Source of the DNA: Lithospermum erythrorhizon
Taxonomy: Eukaryota > Streptophyta > Magnoliopsida > Boraginales > Boraginaceae
Length of the DNA: 64,000 bases
Direction of reading: 5' to 3'
Assembly: GCA_019722365.1 (NCBI GenBank)
Contig: JADFUC010000759.1
Span: 992,001 to 1,056,000, forward strand
Both the position numbers and the translations under genes were made by a program. Of the stretch, positions 38,011 through 50,227 are shown one piece after another (within the stretch, counting starts at the first letter, position 1; each line of letters begins with the position of its first letter). The notes beneath the pieces were generated by a model. The model ran no database searches. It was not told where the DNA came from and saw only the letters and a program-made list of their open reading frames with translations.

Positions 38011-38454
38011 GAAGCATGTTGAGATTAAACAAAAGCATGATCGATAAATGCTATTTCATAGGATATCGAGGAAGCGGTTGGTTCACTACTTGCACAGGCG
38101 GGAGAATTAAATCATGGGTACGAGCAGGGGTATTCACTTGAAAAGGAATATGTCCCAGAAAGAATTTAGAAGCAATGGTGTTAAATCTTGATGAAGCTAA
38201 ATTTGATGAAGTCAATATCGATAAATACAATGGGGCGTAAAGCCTTTTACGAAGTGGAACCTTAACCATAGAAGACCCGGTTCTTGATCCACGAGGAAGG
38301 CTGTGGAAGAACCCGACCACTTAGAGATCAGCCGGGGATCGCCACGAACCAGGCTTTGGTATGGTGAAGGCACTGCGTGCGTTGAGGTGGCGAGCCCTCA
38401 CTTAGCACAAGAAGCTTGATGAATAGCGAAAGGATGCGGCCGTGGCAAATTGCC

Positions 38455-39165
38455 ATCTGATACGAGATGGATTACATGTACCCAACGAGGTTTGGTCCTT
38501 GTTGGATTTACGAATGGGGCTCGCCCACCATTGAATGTAAATGGTATTTAAGAAGAAACATGATAAAGGCCCGAGCGTTGATGTTTTGGCTAAAACATGG
38601 CGAAAGGTTTCCAGCGAGTTCACGGGTGGTATGGCCAGCTGCTTCGCGGTGGCTATTCTTAAATCCATCCGGATATTCTTATCCATTCTTTGCATTCGCT
38701 GACTATGATGTAAGCGAAATGGATGTAAAGCCGCTCTGAATAAGAATTTAGGAAGATGTGTACATGAATTATGACCTCCGGGCTTTCGTGTCTAAGGACT
38801 GAAAGGTATCTGAGTTGCAAAGTCCATTTATGGTCTTAGCAGGCATCCGCGGTTGGAATCTACGTTTTGATGAATGTCGATCAAAGTTTGGTTTAAATGA
38901 AGCGAAGAAAGAATCTTAATGTATCTGAAGGTAAGTGGGAGTTATGTATCGTTCATAGTCACATGTATGTCGATGACATCTTGTCGTTGAAACAACGTAG
39001 GTTACTAAACTCAGTCAAAGGATTGGTGTGCAAATGTTTACCGATGAAGAACAAGTGACCTTGATATATACTTGGAATAAAGATCCACGGGATCGGGCCG
39101 GAGGCGATTGGACTTTGTCGAGGGATACTTATGTGAATAAGATGCTGAGTTGACATAGTAATTCG
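38455..39165 (+). pseudogene. copia reverse transcriptase remnant
   Basis: SEMDVKPL near 38711-38737 (from QMDVKTAFLNG), a region from 38810 with a broken SIYGLKQ-type block and then RGWNLRFDE, MYVDDIL at 38963-38985 (the YVDD catalytic box) and RDTYVNKML near 39122-39155. Frame changes occur every few tens of bases. Confidence 0.78.
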
Positions 39166-39339
39166 AAGGTAATCTCCCCGTGAGACATGGAGTTAAATTT
39201 CAGCCGAGCGCGGTGTCCATACTAATCTTTGAGATAGGCAGGAATGAGACATACACTTATGTTTCGGCTATAGGATCCATAAATGCATGCCATGTTGTCT
39301 GTGGAACTGATGTGTTTATGCATTTAAGTGCCAACGATG

Positions 39340-39860
39340 AATGCAGCTAATCGGTGAAAGCCAGCGGATTGCGATGAAATGCGTCTTGAAGTATGCGAGA
39401 GAACTAAAGATGCTTTCTTGGTATATGTGGTGGAGATGAGGATTAGCGATGGCGGGGTACACGGCGCGGTTTTCAAGGCCAGCAGAGGCATTATCGTTCC
39501 CGGTCACAGGTATGTATTTTTTGTACCAGCGGTGGGCGGTATCTTGGAGGAGTTCCAAAGCAATGCATTGCCGATTCTACCCACGGAATGCGAGTGCATT
39601 AGCGGCGTCTGAGCGCTAAACATGTTGGATAAAGAAGTTCGTGGCCAGAACTTGGTGGTAATTTTGGCGTTGAGGACCGGTGGAGTTGCTTTGGCAAATG
39701 CGGGGCAATAGCTTCAGCTAAGGAACCCGGCAGCATCCTGAAATCCAAACGCATTACTCGAGAAAGTATCGCTTTGATTAGAGATATGCTTGATAGAGGT
39801 GATGTCGAAGTATGTAAAGTAAACGAGGGGCAATCTGGCCGACCCACTTTCTTAAACCCA
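39340..39860 (+). pseudogene. copia RNase H remnant
   Basis: MKCVLKYARELKDAFLVYV (39376-39432; from the LKYLRRTKD-x-FLVYG block), a WRSSK-like piece near 39545 (from VSWKSSKQ), an AKEP-like run near 39716-39730 and DRGDVEVCKV near 39794-39822, followed by a broken ADPL-like end. The order and spacing fit the copia RNase H tail. Confidence 0.72.
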
Positions 39861-40726
39861 TTTAAGTCGGTGGCGTGATGAGCGTACGAGCATGGGTCTT
39901 AGGCGGATGTCGCGGTGGTGTTAGGTTAAGTGGGAGTCGGTATGTATCTGTGTGTTATGTGAACAAATATTTGAATATTATTCTTGCTTATACTATTATA
40001 TTTGTTGTTTGCTATGACTATATGTTTGAATTTACATATAATATACATGTAGTGTATCTGGAGTAATTGAAAGGTTAAATCACTGGGTTTGTCTATGTTT
40101 TCTAAGAATTGCGTAGGCTGGTATTCCCCGCCTCTTGAGCCTAGAAACATAGGATAGCCAAAGGCTGGCAGTGGGATCTTTGATAGTTAGGGCGTGAGCG
40201 TATTATGAAAGCTAACATGGTGTTTTGATTAGTGATCGAGATTGATCGCGTTAGCCTGCGGACTAGATCGATACCGTGGTATGCAATTGTTGGGGAGGCT
40301 GGTATGGCCAGAAACGAATTCATAGAAGATATGTATATACGTGTCCTATGACATTTGTTTAGAATTTTAGAGTTCGTCGATTCTTAGACCTCTGATATAT
40401 AACTATACGTGTTATCTGAGCTACGTACTTTGACTATGACGAAGCGTACTTGGCGGGGATTATAACGGCGTATGTTGGGTCACGTGAATGGTATATAGCG
40501 ATAGATGTTGATATATTGGGAGGATTTGTCCGTCCTTGATATCTGAGGAAGATGCCGGTATCTCAGCGCGGTTAGTGCTGATTGGTTTATGAGCGCCATA
40601 AATGTTTATTCGGTTCATACTCGAGTAAAGAAGTTGTGGGTGTTTAAAGGCCACCGAACTATGGTTAACCTCTGTTAGAGATCGTGATAAAGGAATTGTA
40701 AGATAATGCGTCCCGAGGCGAGTAAG

Positions 40727-41712
40727 TGTTGGAAAAATCGTGAGAATTGGTTAATTTATTATCTTGCGTGATTGTGTAAATTCATTTGCAGTTAAGGTTA
40801 AATGTGATTATCGAACTTAGTGTTGACTTAGTAATTGTATATTACTAGTGTGGGTTCTCGCTGATAATTTAAGGGGTTATGGCGATTGCTAGATGCTTTT
40901 CGTTAATCGTTATAATAATAGTAATTGGTAAATTATTATTATTATCTGACTTACTATTATCTGAGCACAGATAGAATTATGTATGTCTGATGACGTTGAG
41001 TTATATTTCATGTATGAAATTAAAAGGAACATATAATTGAGAAATGTATTTCTCGATTCTGAGGTCCCACATTTTATGTAGAATATCGATTGAACAAATA
41101 GAATCAATTAAATAGTTATTTAATTGGTTGAAGGTAATTTAGTATTTATCGATAACTTGAAAGATTATTGATATTGTTTCATTACTATTTAATTAGCTTA
41201 ATTAAACAGTTCAACTTCGTGCTTGACTTCATTGAGTGTCTTGCGAACTAATAGAGTTAGCAATTATTGTCTTGGAGTTCTTATCGGGCTTGTTTTAACT
41301 GTACATATATGAGCTTTAGGGGTTTTTATTCGTAAGTTTTTTGTAAAAACTTTTACTTTAAAAACCTATTATGCTTGCCCTTTGGCGAAATTCTCCCAAG
41401 AATTTTGGGGTTTCTAGTTTTGTTAATTCTTGTTTCTTATAGCGTAGATTAGTTGATTGACCCCTCGCAGTGTGGGTAACTAGAGATATCGTACGATTGA
41501 TATTACAATAATTTGAAGGAGAATCAAATTCACGTTGTGAATTTGAAGCGATAATAGTTTTAATTAAATTTACTCCCATTATATTTATAGAATCTCTGTT
41601 AAATATATTTAATTATATATTTTTGTATTGAATAATGTAGTATACACTTTAAGGATCCACTTGGAACTATGAATTTGTATTTATACTCATATGTCAGCTA
41701 GTAATTTCTTCG
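40727..41712 (+). repeat. 3' LTR of the copia element
   Basis: About 986 bp, starting TGTTGGAAAAATCG. Partner of 32994-33967. Ends immediately before TAAGT, the right target duplication. Confidence 0.85.
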
Positions 41713-42029
41713 TAAGTAGGGGTAGTTTAGTGTTTGGAATTAACATTATAAGTTCTAAGTTAACTAACAAGATATTTACTTCCCCAAAAATATCTTAAAA
41801 AATATCTTAAGAAGTTAAACAGGATCTTATAAAGACTTCAAATACTAATACCTATCATGTTCTAAACGCCCCCAAAACAAATTTAAACACAAAAAAGCAT
41901 TTGGGTGACCATTAATGGTGAATCGAAATATAGAGTGATCCCGAAATAACCATTATCAAAATAGAATTGATCGAAATTCAAAAATTAGCAAAGGTTAGTA
42001 ATCTTTGGTGCCATTCGCCCAATAAAATA

Positions 42030-44260
42030 ACATAAGGTGTATTTTTTTTTATTAAAAGTGAAAAGTAATTTTTTTAATAAAAAATAAAATTACATAATGT
42101 GCATTCTTTTATTAAACCTTGAAAATGAAGAGTAGTATGGTAACAAAACTTTTAAATCTATTATTAAAATTATATTGTTAAAAAATTAAATTGATCATAT
42201 AACTATGAACAAAATGAGTTATAATATAAATCAAAGGATAATTTATAGAATTTCGTAAATAATTATTAACTTATTTATTATACCAATTTAAATATTTGAA
42301 ATATAAATCTTATGTCTTGTATACGTTTATTTTTACTAATTAAAATAAAAATATTCCACTTCCACATTTAACTTTCATTTTAATTACGATATGACTATAT
42401 GAGGACTTGATAACTCGTGTCCCACTGGATCTAATCAATCCTCACCACTATTTCATAGCAATTGTGTCACTTTCAAGCTCAGTCGACTCGAAGCAAATTT
42501 TTGAAAAAAAATGACTCGGTTCAACATATAACGAGTCGAGTATTTGACTCGAATTTCTCCAACTTAAAATTAACATTTAATTTGGTTAGACTTATACGAC
42601 ATCAAATCAATTTTTTGAATCAAACTTTTCAAGTCATACCTTATCTAACATTTGATTCAATTTGAGCTCATTTACATTCCTAGTCACCTACTCGAGCATA
42701 GCATCATAATTGACACCCATGACCATTCTTTTTATTTTCATGTTCTTTTGCATTAACCAATGGAAAACCTAAAATAAGAATGTCACATCACTCAATTTGA
42801 GTCAAAATATAACCACTCAAATGGTCAACTGCATGTTTTTCTCAAAGGTATCAATTGTATCACGGGACAACTATGACCAACTTTTTTTTAGTTCATCAAT
42901 TGTATGAAGACATAAAGTAACTTCAGGCGTGACCTTTATAATAGCACCTTGTTACATTACTAGTATTACTTTTCATTGAACAAATTATTTTAATTGTGCA
43001 TGTCTCTGAATGTTCATTACTTCAACAAACAACTTTGACTGCTGGTTGGAGATGAAGAAAACGTAAAAATATTAGACAATTTGCAAGTTTAATGATGAAC
43101 AAAATCGTTGTTTATTTAAAACATGTTTTATGTCTGACAAGATTATCCTTGAGGTGTGACAAAGTAATGGCTAGTATAATTTATTACGGATAAAACTCAA
43201 TTAGTTAGCCATGCTTTCTCGACGTGACAGAAAGTGAATTGTGAGGTACAAAAATTATTCATATATAGGCTATTTTCCGACTTATAATAGATTATATTTT
43301 AGCCCTAGAGGACACACATCTCCATCTAAAGCTTGACAAAATTCTTAACGACTTGTATATTTTTTTGGTAGACATTTAACTCGCCGTCTATTTATGTGAT
43401 TAACTTTAAAGAAGAATAATAGGGACGATAAACCATGTTATGGTGCTAAATTGTTGACTTTGAAAAATAAAAACAAGTATGCTATATAGAGTAAAGAACA
43501 ACTTTTGTCTAAGCACATAAGACGGAAGACAAATGATTAGAATCAACTTTAAAGAAATATTGACTTGTTATGGTTGCCTTGTCGAGTGGTAAATGTTTGC
43601 AGCTTCGATAATGTCATGTTTATTTAGAGTTAATTAGTCGTCGGATGCATGCAATCACTAAATAATTATGATAATTCAACGAAATAAGTTTTATTTAAAA
43701 AAAAAGAATATTAATCAATAGAAATTCGAGTGAATATTATACATTAACATCAAGATAATGTCACAATGTTTGACGAGGTTCCTGCCTATGCATGCCTAAG
43801 CAGTAGCTAAGGGTAAGAGTCGAGTGGAATCGATGATAACCTTGCTTGAAACTTAGCTTTATAAATGATAATATGATGGTTGTATAAGTTTTCGAGCTAA
43901 CACAATAATGAAGTGCAAATATTATGTACTACTTCATCACAATAGATAAGAAGCGTATGTAATAATGTAATGAATCATTTTTGAAAATAATATATCATAG
44001 GGTTATAATGGTTTTTTGAAAATAATAAAGTGGACATGTTTTTAATTGATCTTAAACAAGCATAGGGAATGTCATTAGATAAGCCATGTAAATGTATATC
44101 AACAAATTAGCCACTAATAGAAGAAATAATCAAATTTGTGAAAGAAAGATAAATAAATTAAAACTATATTGATCAAATGAGATTAACCTTAACCTCAATT
44201 GGGAATGTACATTATCAAAACAAATATAACATGTATGTATATCAACAAATACATTTTTTG
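42030..44260. other. Intergenic, no gene seen
   Basis: AT-rich. The open frame at 42462-42665 has no recognisable domain. The 3' UTR of the minus-strand U-box gene probably occupies the last 200-300 bp. Confidence 0.4.
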
Positions 44261-45526
44261 TTAACAAAAATCCCTTCCCAAACCCAAATATTCCTTCATT
44301 TCTCTAGGAAAACAAGGATACCTACTCCATGAATTGGCATGCAACTTGAGGATCTTGACAACTCTCTCCTTAGTAGATGAATCATCCTCACCCCCAATAT
44401 GCAACAAAGCTACAAGCTTCTTCATGGATCCATAAAACAACATTTCCTCCAAAACTTTTTCAGTTGGATGAAAATTGCAAACCAACCACAAAATCTTCAC
44501 ACCAATTTTAGTTGTAGCAATTGAAATATTCAACAATTTCTTGGACACAACTGCAATTCCTAGTCCATGTTCAACAAATGCTAACCTCCCATCAGCACAT
44601 TCACACATTAGTTTAATCAAATACATAATTTTCTCACATTTTGATCTTGTTGAATCTGGAACAAGCTCAATCAATGTACAAACAGCTCCAGCTTCAATTG
44701 CTTTTAGCCTACTTTTTTTTGAAGCCTTCAAGATTTGGATCAACACTTGCAAAGCACAAGAACTTGCTTTTCTTGATATTTCATCTGAGACAATTTCTAA
44801 CAAAGATTTGAATACATCAATGCCCTGATCTTGTATAAGCAAATTCCAGTGATTATTATCAGCCTTCCCCATTTTTTCAAAAATCGAAACGGTGCATAAT
44901 CTAGCCTCTGCACTCCCCCTTTGAAGCATAATTGCCATGGATTTCAAGCACTCTGGCTTCATCAACAAACAAATAGTTTCATCTTCTGATGAAAATGGCA
45001 ACTGATGCAGAACAGACAATGCTTCTTCACATGCTCTAAAAGCAATAAAATCAAAAGAATCAACTAAAACCTGTTCAACAATCTTGATCAAAACTTCAAC
45101 ACCACCCAGTTTCTTGAATTCAGAAGCCATTATTTCATCACCTGTTTCAAGAATGGATTTCAGTTTTTTCAAAGAAGTTACCTTGAATGGTGTAGACTCA
45201 ATAGTCTTCATGATTGAAACCAATTCAATGCTTTGAACATGATGAGTTGGAGATGAACAAGAGGATGAAGATGGTGAATAACCATCTTTCCAAGAATTTA
45301 TGAGCCTTTTGAGAGTATAATTTGGGGTTATTTCAAAACTATCAATAGGTTGCATTGTTGCAGGACATGTATTTTTTTTGTAAATCAAGAACCATTTTTC
45401 AATGTTTTTTCGTTCATATGTGACACCTGTGGAGATTGTAACAGGCTCTTTCATGGGTTCCATGGAGATTGGACATCTAAAATCATGAGGAAACTCCATT
45501 GTTGGAGCTCTTTGATGATTGTCCAT
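44261..45526 (-). CDS. U-box E3 ubiquitin ligase with ARM repeats (PUB20/21 group)
   Basis: Intronless, 421 residues from ATG 45526; an alternative in-frame Met is residue 10. Residues about 12-86 are a U-box (FRCPISMEPMKEPVTISTG, TYERKNIEKWF, CPATMQP and TPNYTLKRLI), which recruits E2 ubiquitin-conjugating enzymes. The rest is helical ARM-like repeats (GGVEVLIKIVEQ, ALQVLIQILK, AGAVCTLIELV, LWLVCNFHP). Length and intronless layout fit the PUB20-PUB29 clade, whose members act in defence and stress signalling (PUB22-24 restrain pattern-triggered immunity). Assignment to PUB20/21 rather than PUB22-24 is by overall resemblance and is uncertain. A TATAAAAA motif lies about 35-40 bp upstream of the first ATG (45558-45567), which implies a very short leader or use of the second Met. 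Confidence 0.92.
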   Translation of the reverse strand: MDNHQRAPTMEFPHDFRCPISMEPMKEPVTISTGVTYERKNIEKWFLIYKKNTCPATMQPIDSFEITPNYTLKRLINSWKDGYSPSSSSCSSPTHHVQSIELVSIMKTIESTPFKVTSLKKLKSILETGDEIMASEFKKLGGVEVLIKIVEQVLVDSFDFIAFRACEEALSVLHQLPFSSEDETICLLMKPECLKSMAIMLQRGSAEARLCTVSIFEKMGKADNNHWNLLIQDQGIDVFKSLLEIVSDEISRKASSCALQVLIQILKASKKSRLKAIEAGAVCTLIELVPDSTRSKCEKIMYLIKLMCECADGRLAFVEHGLGIAVVSKKLLNISIATTKIGVKILWLVCNFHPTEKVLEEMLFYGSMKKLVALLHIGGEDDSSTKERVVKILKLHANSWSRYPCFPREMKEYLGLGRDFC

Positions 45527-45557
45527 TATTATCTCAGGAGGAAAAATGGTATAATTT

Positions 45558-45567
45558 GGATTTTTAT
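45558..45567 (-). promoter_or_regulatory. TATA-box candidate of the U-box gene
   Basis: Minus-strand CTCTATAAAAATCC, 32-41 bp upstream of the first ATG. If used, transcription would start within about 10 bp of that ATG. Confidence 0.4.
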
Positions 45568-46175
45568 AGAGTTTTTGAGGTGCTTATTATTTGTTACATG
45601 GTATGGAAGTTTGAAGAAATTAAAGAATTAATCAAAAGTCAGAACTACTTTAAAAATTGGAGATTTTGCAAGTTGTGCAAATGTGTAGACATGGAAGCAA
45701 CAAAGTAAACCATTGGGCCAGTTGTGAGGTTTTTAATATTATTGTAATCATTTCGATTCGTTTTAATTAACGTTTTTTTATATATATTTTTTTATAGTTT
45801 GATACTCCATCCAGGATTTCCTAATTACTTAATTATATATTAAAAATATTTTATTAAGTAATAATTTATTTTATTATTTTGAGGAGAGATAAAAGCTATA
45901 GCCGATAAAAAAGAATATTGAGAAACAACAGTAATCTTTGTTTTACAGAAGTTAAGCAAAAATTATTAGCTATTCTTGCAGCAAGCAAATATCCATTAAA
46001 AAATTGGATGTAAATAGTTCTTAACTCTAAATTCCTACCAAGTAATGCGAAAATGGCGTTTCAACTTGAATTTTTTGACCAAAGTTGATAAGAATAAATA
46101 AGATTACTACTGGGAATAAATATAGCCAGATCAGATGACTAGATTGGTTTCTAAATATGTTCAAGGAAATTTAAC

Positions 46176-46490
46176 ATTGAGTCGACAAAGATTATGAACA
46201 AACATTATAATTTACCATAAGATACATTTCAATTTTCAAATTTGACACATGATGAATCATTTAAAACAGAAAGAAAATCAGAAATGAATGACCCTGATTT
46301 TTTGTTTAATTAGAAGATTGACAATATTTTAAAATTGAGTCGACCAAGTGAACAAACAATATAATCTATCATTAAATATAATTCAAATTTGGTATGTAAT
46401 GAATCATTTGAAACAGAAAGAAAATATAGGAAATGAATGACCCCTGATTTTTCGCTTAATTAAAAGATTGAAAATATTTAAAATAGATGC
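46176..46490. repeat. Tandem duplication, unit about 158 bp
   Basis: Two diverged copies. The first begins ATTGAGTCGACAAAG at 46176 and the second ATTGAGTCGACCAAG at 46334. Both contain ATGAATCATTT-AAACAGAAAG and GAAATGAATGACCC blocks in the same order. Confidence 0.75.
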
Positions 46491-46747
46491 TAGCTAGCTA
46501 ATTCTCACTTCAATTCTTTTCAATGGATGATTTTACTTTTCAAAACTTTCACCATGAATAATATTCAAAAGATAATATTACGATTTTTAAATAATTAAAT
46601 AAATCTAATAATATATAATTCATACGGAGTGTATGTATTATAATAAGAAATAAAAAGTAATTATGACCAAAATTTTATAGACAAAAACGTCAATTATTAA
46701 AATGAATCGAAGTAAGCTAGGGATTAGGAAGACAAGTGCCAAGCAAA

Positions 46748-47082
46748 TACTCCCTCTAGATCACTGTTATAAATCGAAACATGTTATTTTTTCTTGTTTT
46801 AAAATAATTGAATATTTGATAATTTTAAGTTTCATTTAATAATAATTAATGATTCAAATATTCCTTTTTATTTTTTATAACTTACCATTTACTAATTTGT
46901 CAATTTAATTACACCTAAAATAATGAAAGAAATAAAATTATATTTGAAAATATTATTTTATAGAAAATATATAAATTAAGGGTATATTAGACAAAATATG
47001 GTATAAAAGAGGTTAATCGAATTATAATTTGAATAAATAAAAAACAACATAATTGACTTATAAATAGGATAGGAGGAAGTAT
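46748..47082. mobile_element. Stowaway-like MITE, imperfect ends
   Basis: Left TACTCCCTCTAGATC with TTATAAATC following; right TTATAAATAGGATAGGAGGA then AGTA. The ends are inverted, imperfect and start at TA. About 330 bp, AT-rich, non-coding. Confidence 0.45.
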
Positions 47083-47564
47083 CAAATTTACTACTCCATA
47101 TTAACATGGTAATTTGAAAATCAATTCAAACGTTGACTTTATTATATGAGTAGATTAGATTGAGGATTAGATTAGATCAAACGTAAGATTTGCATGTTCA
47201 TTATTTATAAGAAAATAAAAAATAATTGCATAAAGATATTCATATTAATAAAATTTTCAACAGTTCCAACTTCCAAACGTCTATATTCAAACCTAGCTTA
47301 CATAACACCGACGAAGACTACTGAGATTCTTCCACACGTTATCCTTTGAAATTGCAAACAATATATAACTTGGCTGTTGAGCTGCCTTAGCATGCTGAAT
47401 GCTGACCCTCTTTTGGTTTCAAATTATCCAAGGTATTACCAATTATATATGTATATTAATTTACATTTTGAAGAAGAACAGGTCTTACATTGAAAATACA
47501 ACATATAAGGTGGTTTATAAAATTTTGGGTTTCATTTATAAAAAATTAATTTTAATATGAAAAG

Positions 47565-47790
47565 GATTAATTGTCGATTTAATTAGGATAAAGTTGATAT
47601 TTAGTCTTGAAAGTGGTATGTAGATGTGATTAGATCATAGAGCAAATGAAAGCGATAACTCTATAATTTGTATAGGACTAAATTTTTCATACAATACGTA
47701 TAAGCGAGCAGGGACTAAATTGTGATATTTAAGCTATCGAAATTAAAATCTGGCTTGATTAAAACTGCAGGACAAAATTGATGATTAACT
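47565..47790. mobile_element. Possible MITE with GTTAATYRTCRATTT ends
   Basis: GGATTAATTGTCGATTTAAT at about 47566 is an imperfect inverted match to the sequence ending AAAATTGATGATTAACTC near 47790. Target duplication not determined. Confidence 0.3.
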
Positions 47791-49458
47791 CTAGTATGGA
47801 TCCTCATGGATTAACTCTTGACATGATATCATGATTCATGAGTCAATCCCTTGATTTCGTACACGCAATCACTGAAATCCCGGATTTGGAGTGCGGAAGA
47901 ATATTGAAACAACACCCGTCTCGTATTGAATATGTAATATATATACGATCCATCATGTGGAGTGCACGTTTGGTGATTATTTTTACGACGTCGTAGATTT
48001 GGGGCTATGGAAATAACTTTTACCGTGATATAGTCTATGAATGCATTGATTTGATCTTAGCTTCTCATCACATCTTACATCTACCTGATTTATTCAAACA
48101 TGCAACAATTATCTGAGTGATGAGAAGCAGTACTCTTTCCAAGAAATTCTGCAGTATGACTTTCAGTAGATTAATACGGAGTAATAAACATACTCCAGAA
48201 TTTAATTCAGCAGAAAACAGTTGGCTGTAGATTGATCATCTGGGATCTGGCTATTGAGACTAAATCTCCTCAATAACATGCTTGGCTGCTTGCTAGAGAA
48301 TTGTCAACTATACTGAACATATAGATCCTATATCTCAAAATAATGTATAAATTAAATTTTGTATACAATAATAATCATATACCGAATATAACATTTCAAT
48401 TGTAATTTAGAAAATATAGAAAGACTCACCACTTCAACTATATATTTATAACAAACAATAAACAAGTGTTTAGTGATCCATGCCTCAATTGTCATAGATT
48501 AAGGCTATTTTCATAGTAGTCGTTAGAAATATAAAATTTGAAGACTTGTTAGGGTGTAATTTATTTGGAAGATCAATTTAGATTTAATGTGGTAACAAAT
48601 TATGAAAAATCGAGACAATTTTCAATTTATATCTATACTAGGAATCGAGTATCTCTTATTATTGCCCCCTCTAGTTCCATCCTGGTGTTATTAGATACTT
48701 CGAATTAGTTTAATTTTTGTTTAATGATGTTACCGTTTATTAGTACATACATAAACTCATTTTGTTCAAGATATACATGAATTTATAATATTCAATTGAT
48801 GGATGATTCAAGGCCTCAATCAAGAATGATCATGCATGTTGAAAAATGAAACTCCCGAGAGATTTTAAACAGGCTGTTTAGTATAAAATAGAAATATCAG
48901 AGTATTAATTACATAATACACAATGCTAGTTACCAAATTAAACAAACTAAAAACGATTATAATAATGGAGAATAAGAAGTAGAATAGTTGGGAAAATTCA
49001 TGACGAATGTAAGCATCAACTAATACAAATAAATAGGGTTAAGTGAATATTTGTTCAACCGTTCCATGACAATGAATTAGATTACTAAATACTTTGTAAT
49101 GATTCAATTTGAACTATATTTTACCCTAATGACGGGATCCTGAATTCGAGTAATTGCAATAACAATGATCGAATTTTTCTAAAGACAATTCTATTTCAAA
49201 TCGCAACAAGTCAATTATATATAAAAGCAATTATCGAATTTTATTTTTTGTGTATTATTTTCATTTAAATTCACATGTAAAAAAAATTTCTATAGTACTA
49301 CTTCTTAAATAATCACTTTTTAAATTTGTTGGTTGAGAGAAATAAAATAGATTATTTAAATGAAAGGTATGTAGTATGCAAGCAAGTTAATTAATATAGT
49401 TTGCTTGGTATTACAACATTTTAGCAGATATACTTGACCAATATTTTATTATGATATA

Positions 49459-50227
49459 CTCCCTCCAATCCTTATTATTTATCGCTTAACCACTTTTTAC
49501 TTTATTTAAATTATTTATCGCTTAACATATTTTACATCATATTTTATCTAATTTACCCTTAATAAAACCAAATATATTTTCCATAAATACATTTCCCATA
49601 AATTTTCTAGTTTTGAGAGCATTTTAATTAATATGTAATCATTATGAAAGAGGAATGAATCCTTATCAAATAATTTAGCTACTAAATTTCATAATACTCT
49701 ATTAATGGTAATTCCTATAGTAAAATTCATCTTCAACAATTTCATAATCTCTCTTTCAATCTATCATCATGAAAATCGAAAAAAGTGATGAACCTATCTC
49801 CTTCAACCTATCATCCGACGTTGATAATAATCAGAACATAGACATGGCTATCGAATGAAATTTAGTGAATTTAATCTAGTATCGGACTGTGTAAAATTTT
49901 TGGCTCCATACAAATGAGATTTTCGAATGAAATGTGTGCTAAAAAATTTAGTCAATAAAATGTGCATAAATTTTGGCTTTAATACTAATCAATGAAATTT
50001 GAGAGATAGCATTAATAATTATACTCCCAAATATAGAATCATTTACTTCCACTATATTAGGTGTAATTAAATTTAAAAAATTAATGAATGATAAATTATA
50101 AAGATAAAAAAGGAGCCTTTAGATCATTAATTATGATTGAATGAAGCATAAAATTCTCAAATGTTCACTATGTTAAAAATAAAAAAAAAATGACATAGTG
50201 ACAATACCCCCAAAAAGTTGGAGGGAG
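49459..50227. mobile_element. Stowaway-type element, 769 bp, with TA target duplication
   Basis: Left end TA-CTCCCTCCAA (49457-49468), right end TTGGAGGGAG-TA (50216-50229): perfect terminal inverted repeats of at least 10 bp flanked by TA, the Tc1/mariner-derived Stowaway target. The size is large for a MITE, so it may hold an internal insertion or be two nested elements. Confidence 0.6.

Larger units (their letters stand above)
32994..41712 (+). mobile_element. Degenerate Ty1/copia LTR retrotransposon, about 8.7 kb
   Basis: Bounded by the exact 5-bp duplication TAAGT (32989-32993 and 41713-41717). LTRs are at 32994-33967 and 40727-41712, both starting TGTTKGAAA. A primer-binding-like stretch TGGCATCATGTGAGCC directly follows the left LTR (compare TGGTATCAGAGC for initiator Met tRNA). 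A 2-kb non-coding leader follows, then remnants of gag, integrase, reverse transcriptase and RNase H in copia order (integrase before reverse transcriptase). Every domain carries stops and many short indels, so the element is dead. The order and wording of motifs suggest the Tork/Angela group, inferred from memory of that lineage. Confidence 0.88.
32827..42020. mobile_element. Mutator-like element (MULE) containing a nested copia retrotransposon
   Basis: The left end GGGCAAATGACACCAAAAAT and the reverse complement of the right end GGGCGAATGGCACCAAAGAT start inverted repeats of roughly 150 bp. They share ACTAACCTTTGCTAATTTTT, GATCACTC and ATTAATGGTCACCC blocks. The exact 9-bp duplication AATAAAATA on both sides is the Mutator hallmark. 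Without the nested copia element the MULE is only about 470 bp, is almost entirely terminal repeat and has no transposase, so it is a non-autonomous MULE-type MITE. Confidence 0.88.

Noticed and set aside
44475..44828. 117-residue antisense frame in the U-box gene
   Set aside because: Shadow frame opposite the ARM-repeat coding sequence.
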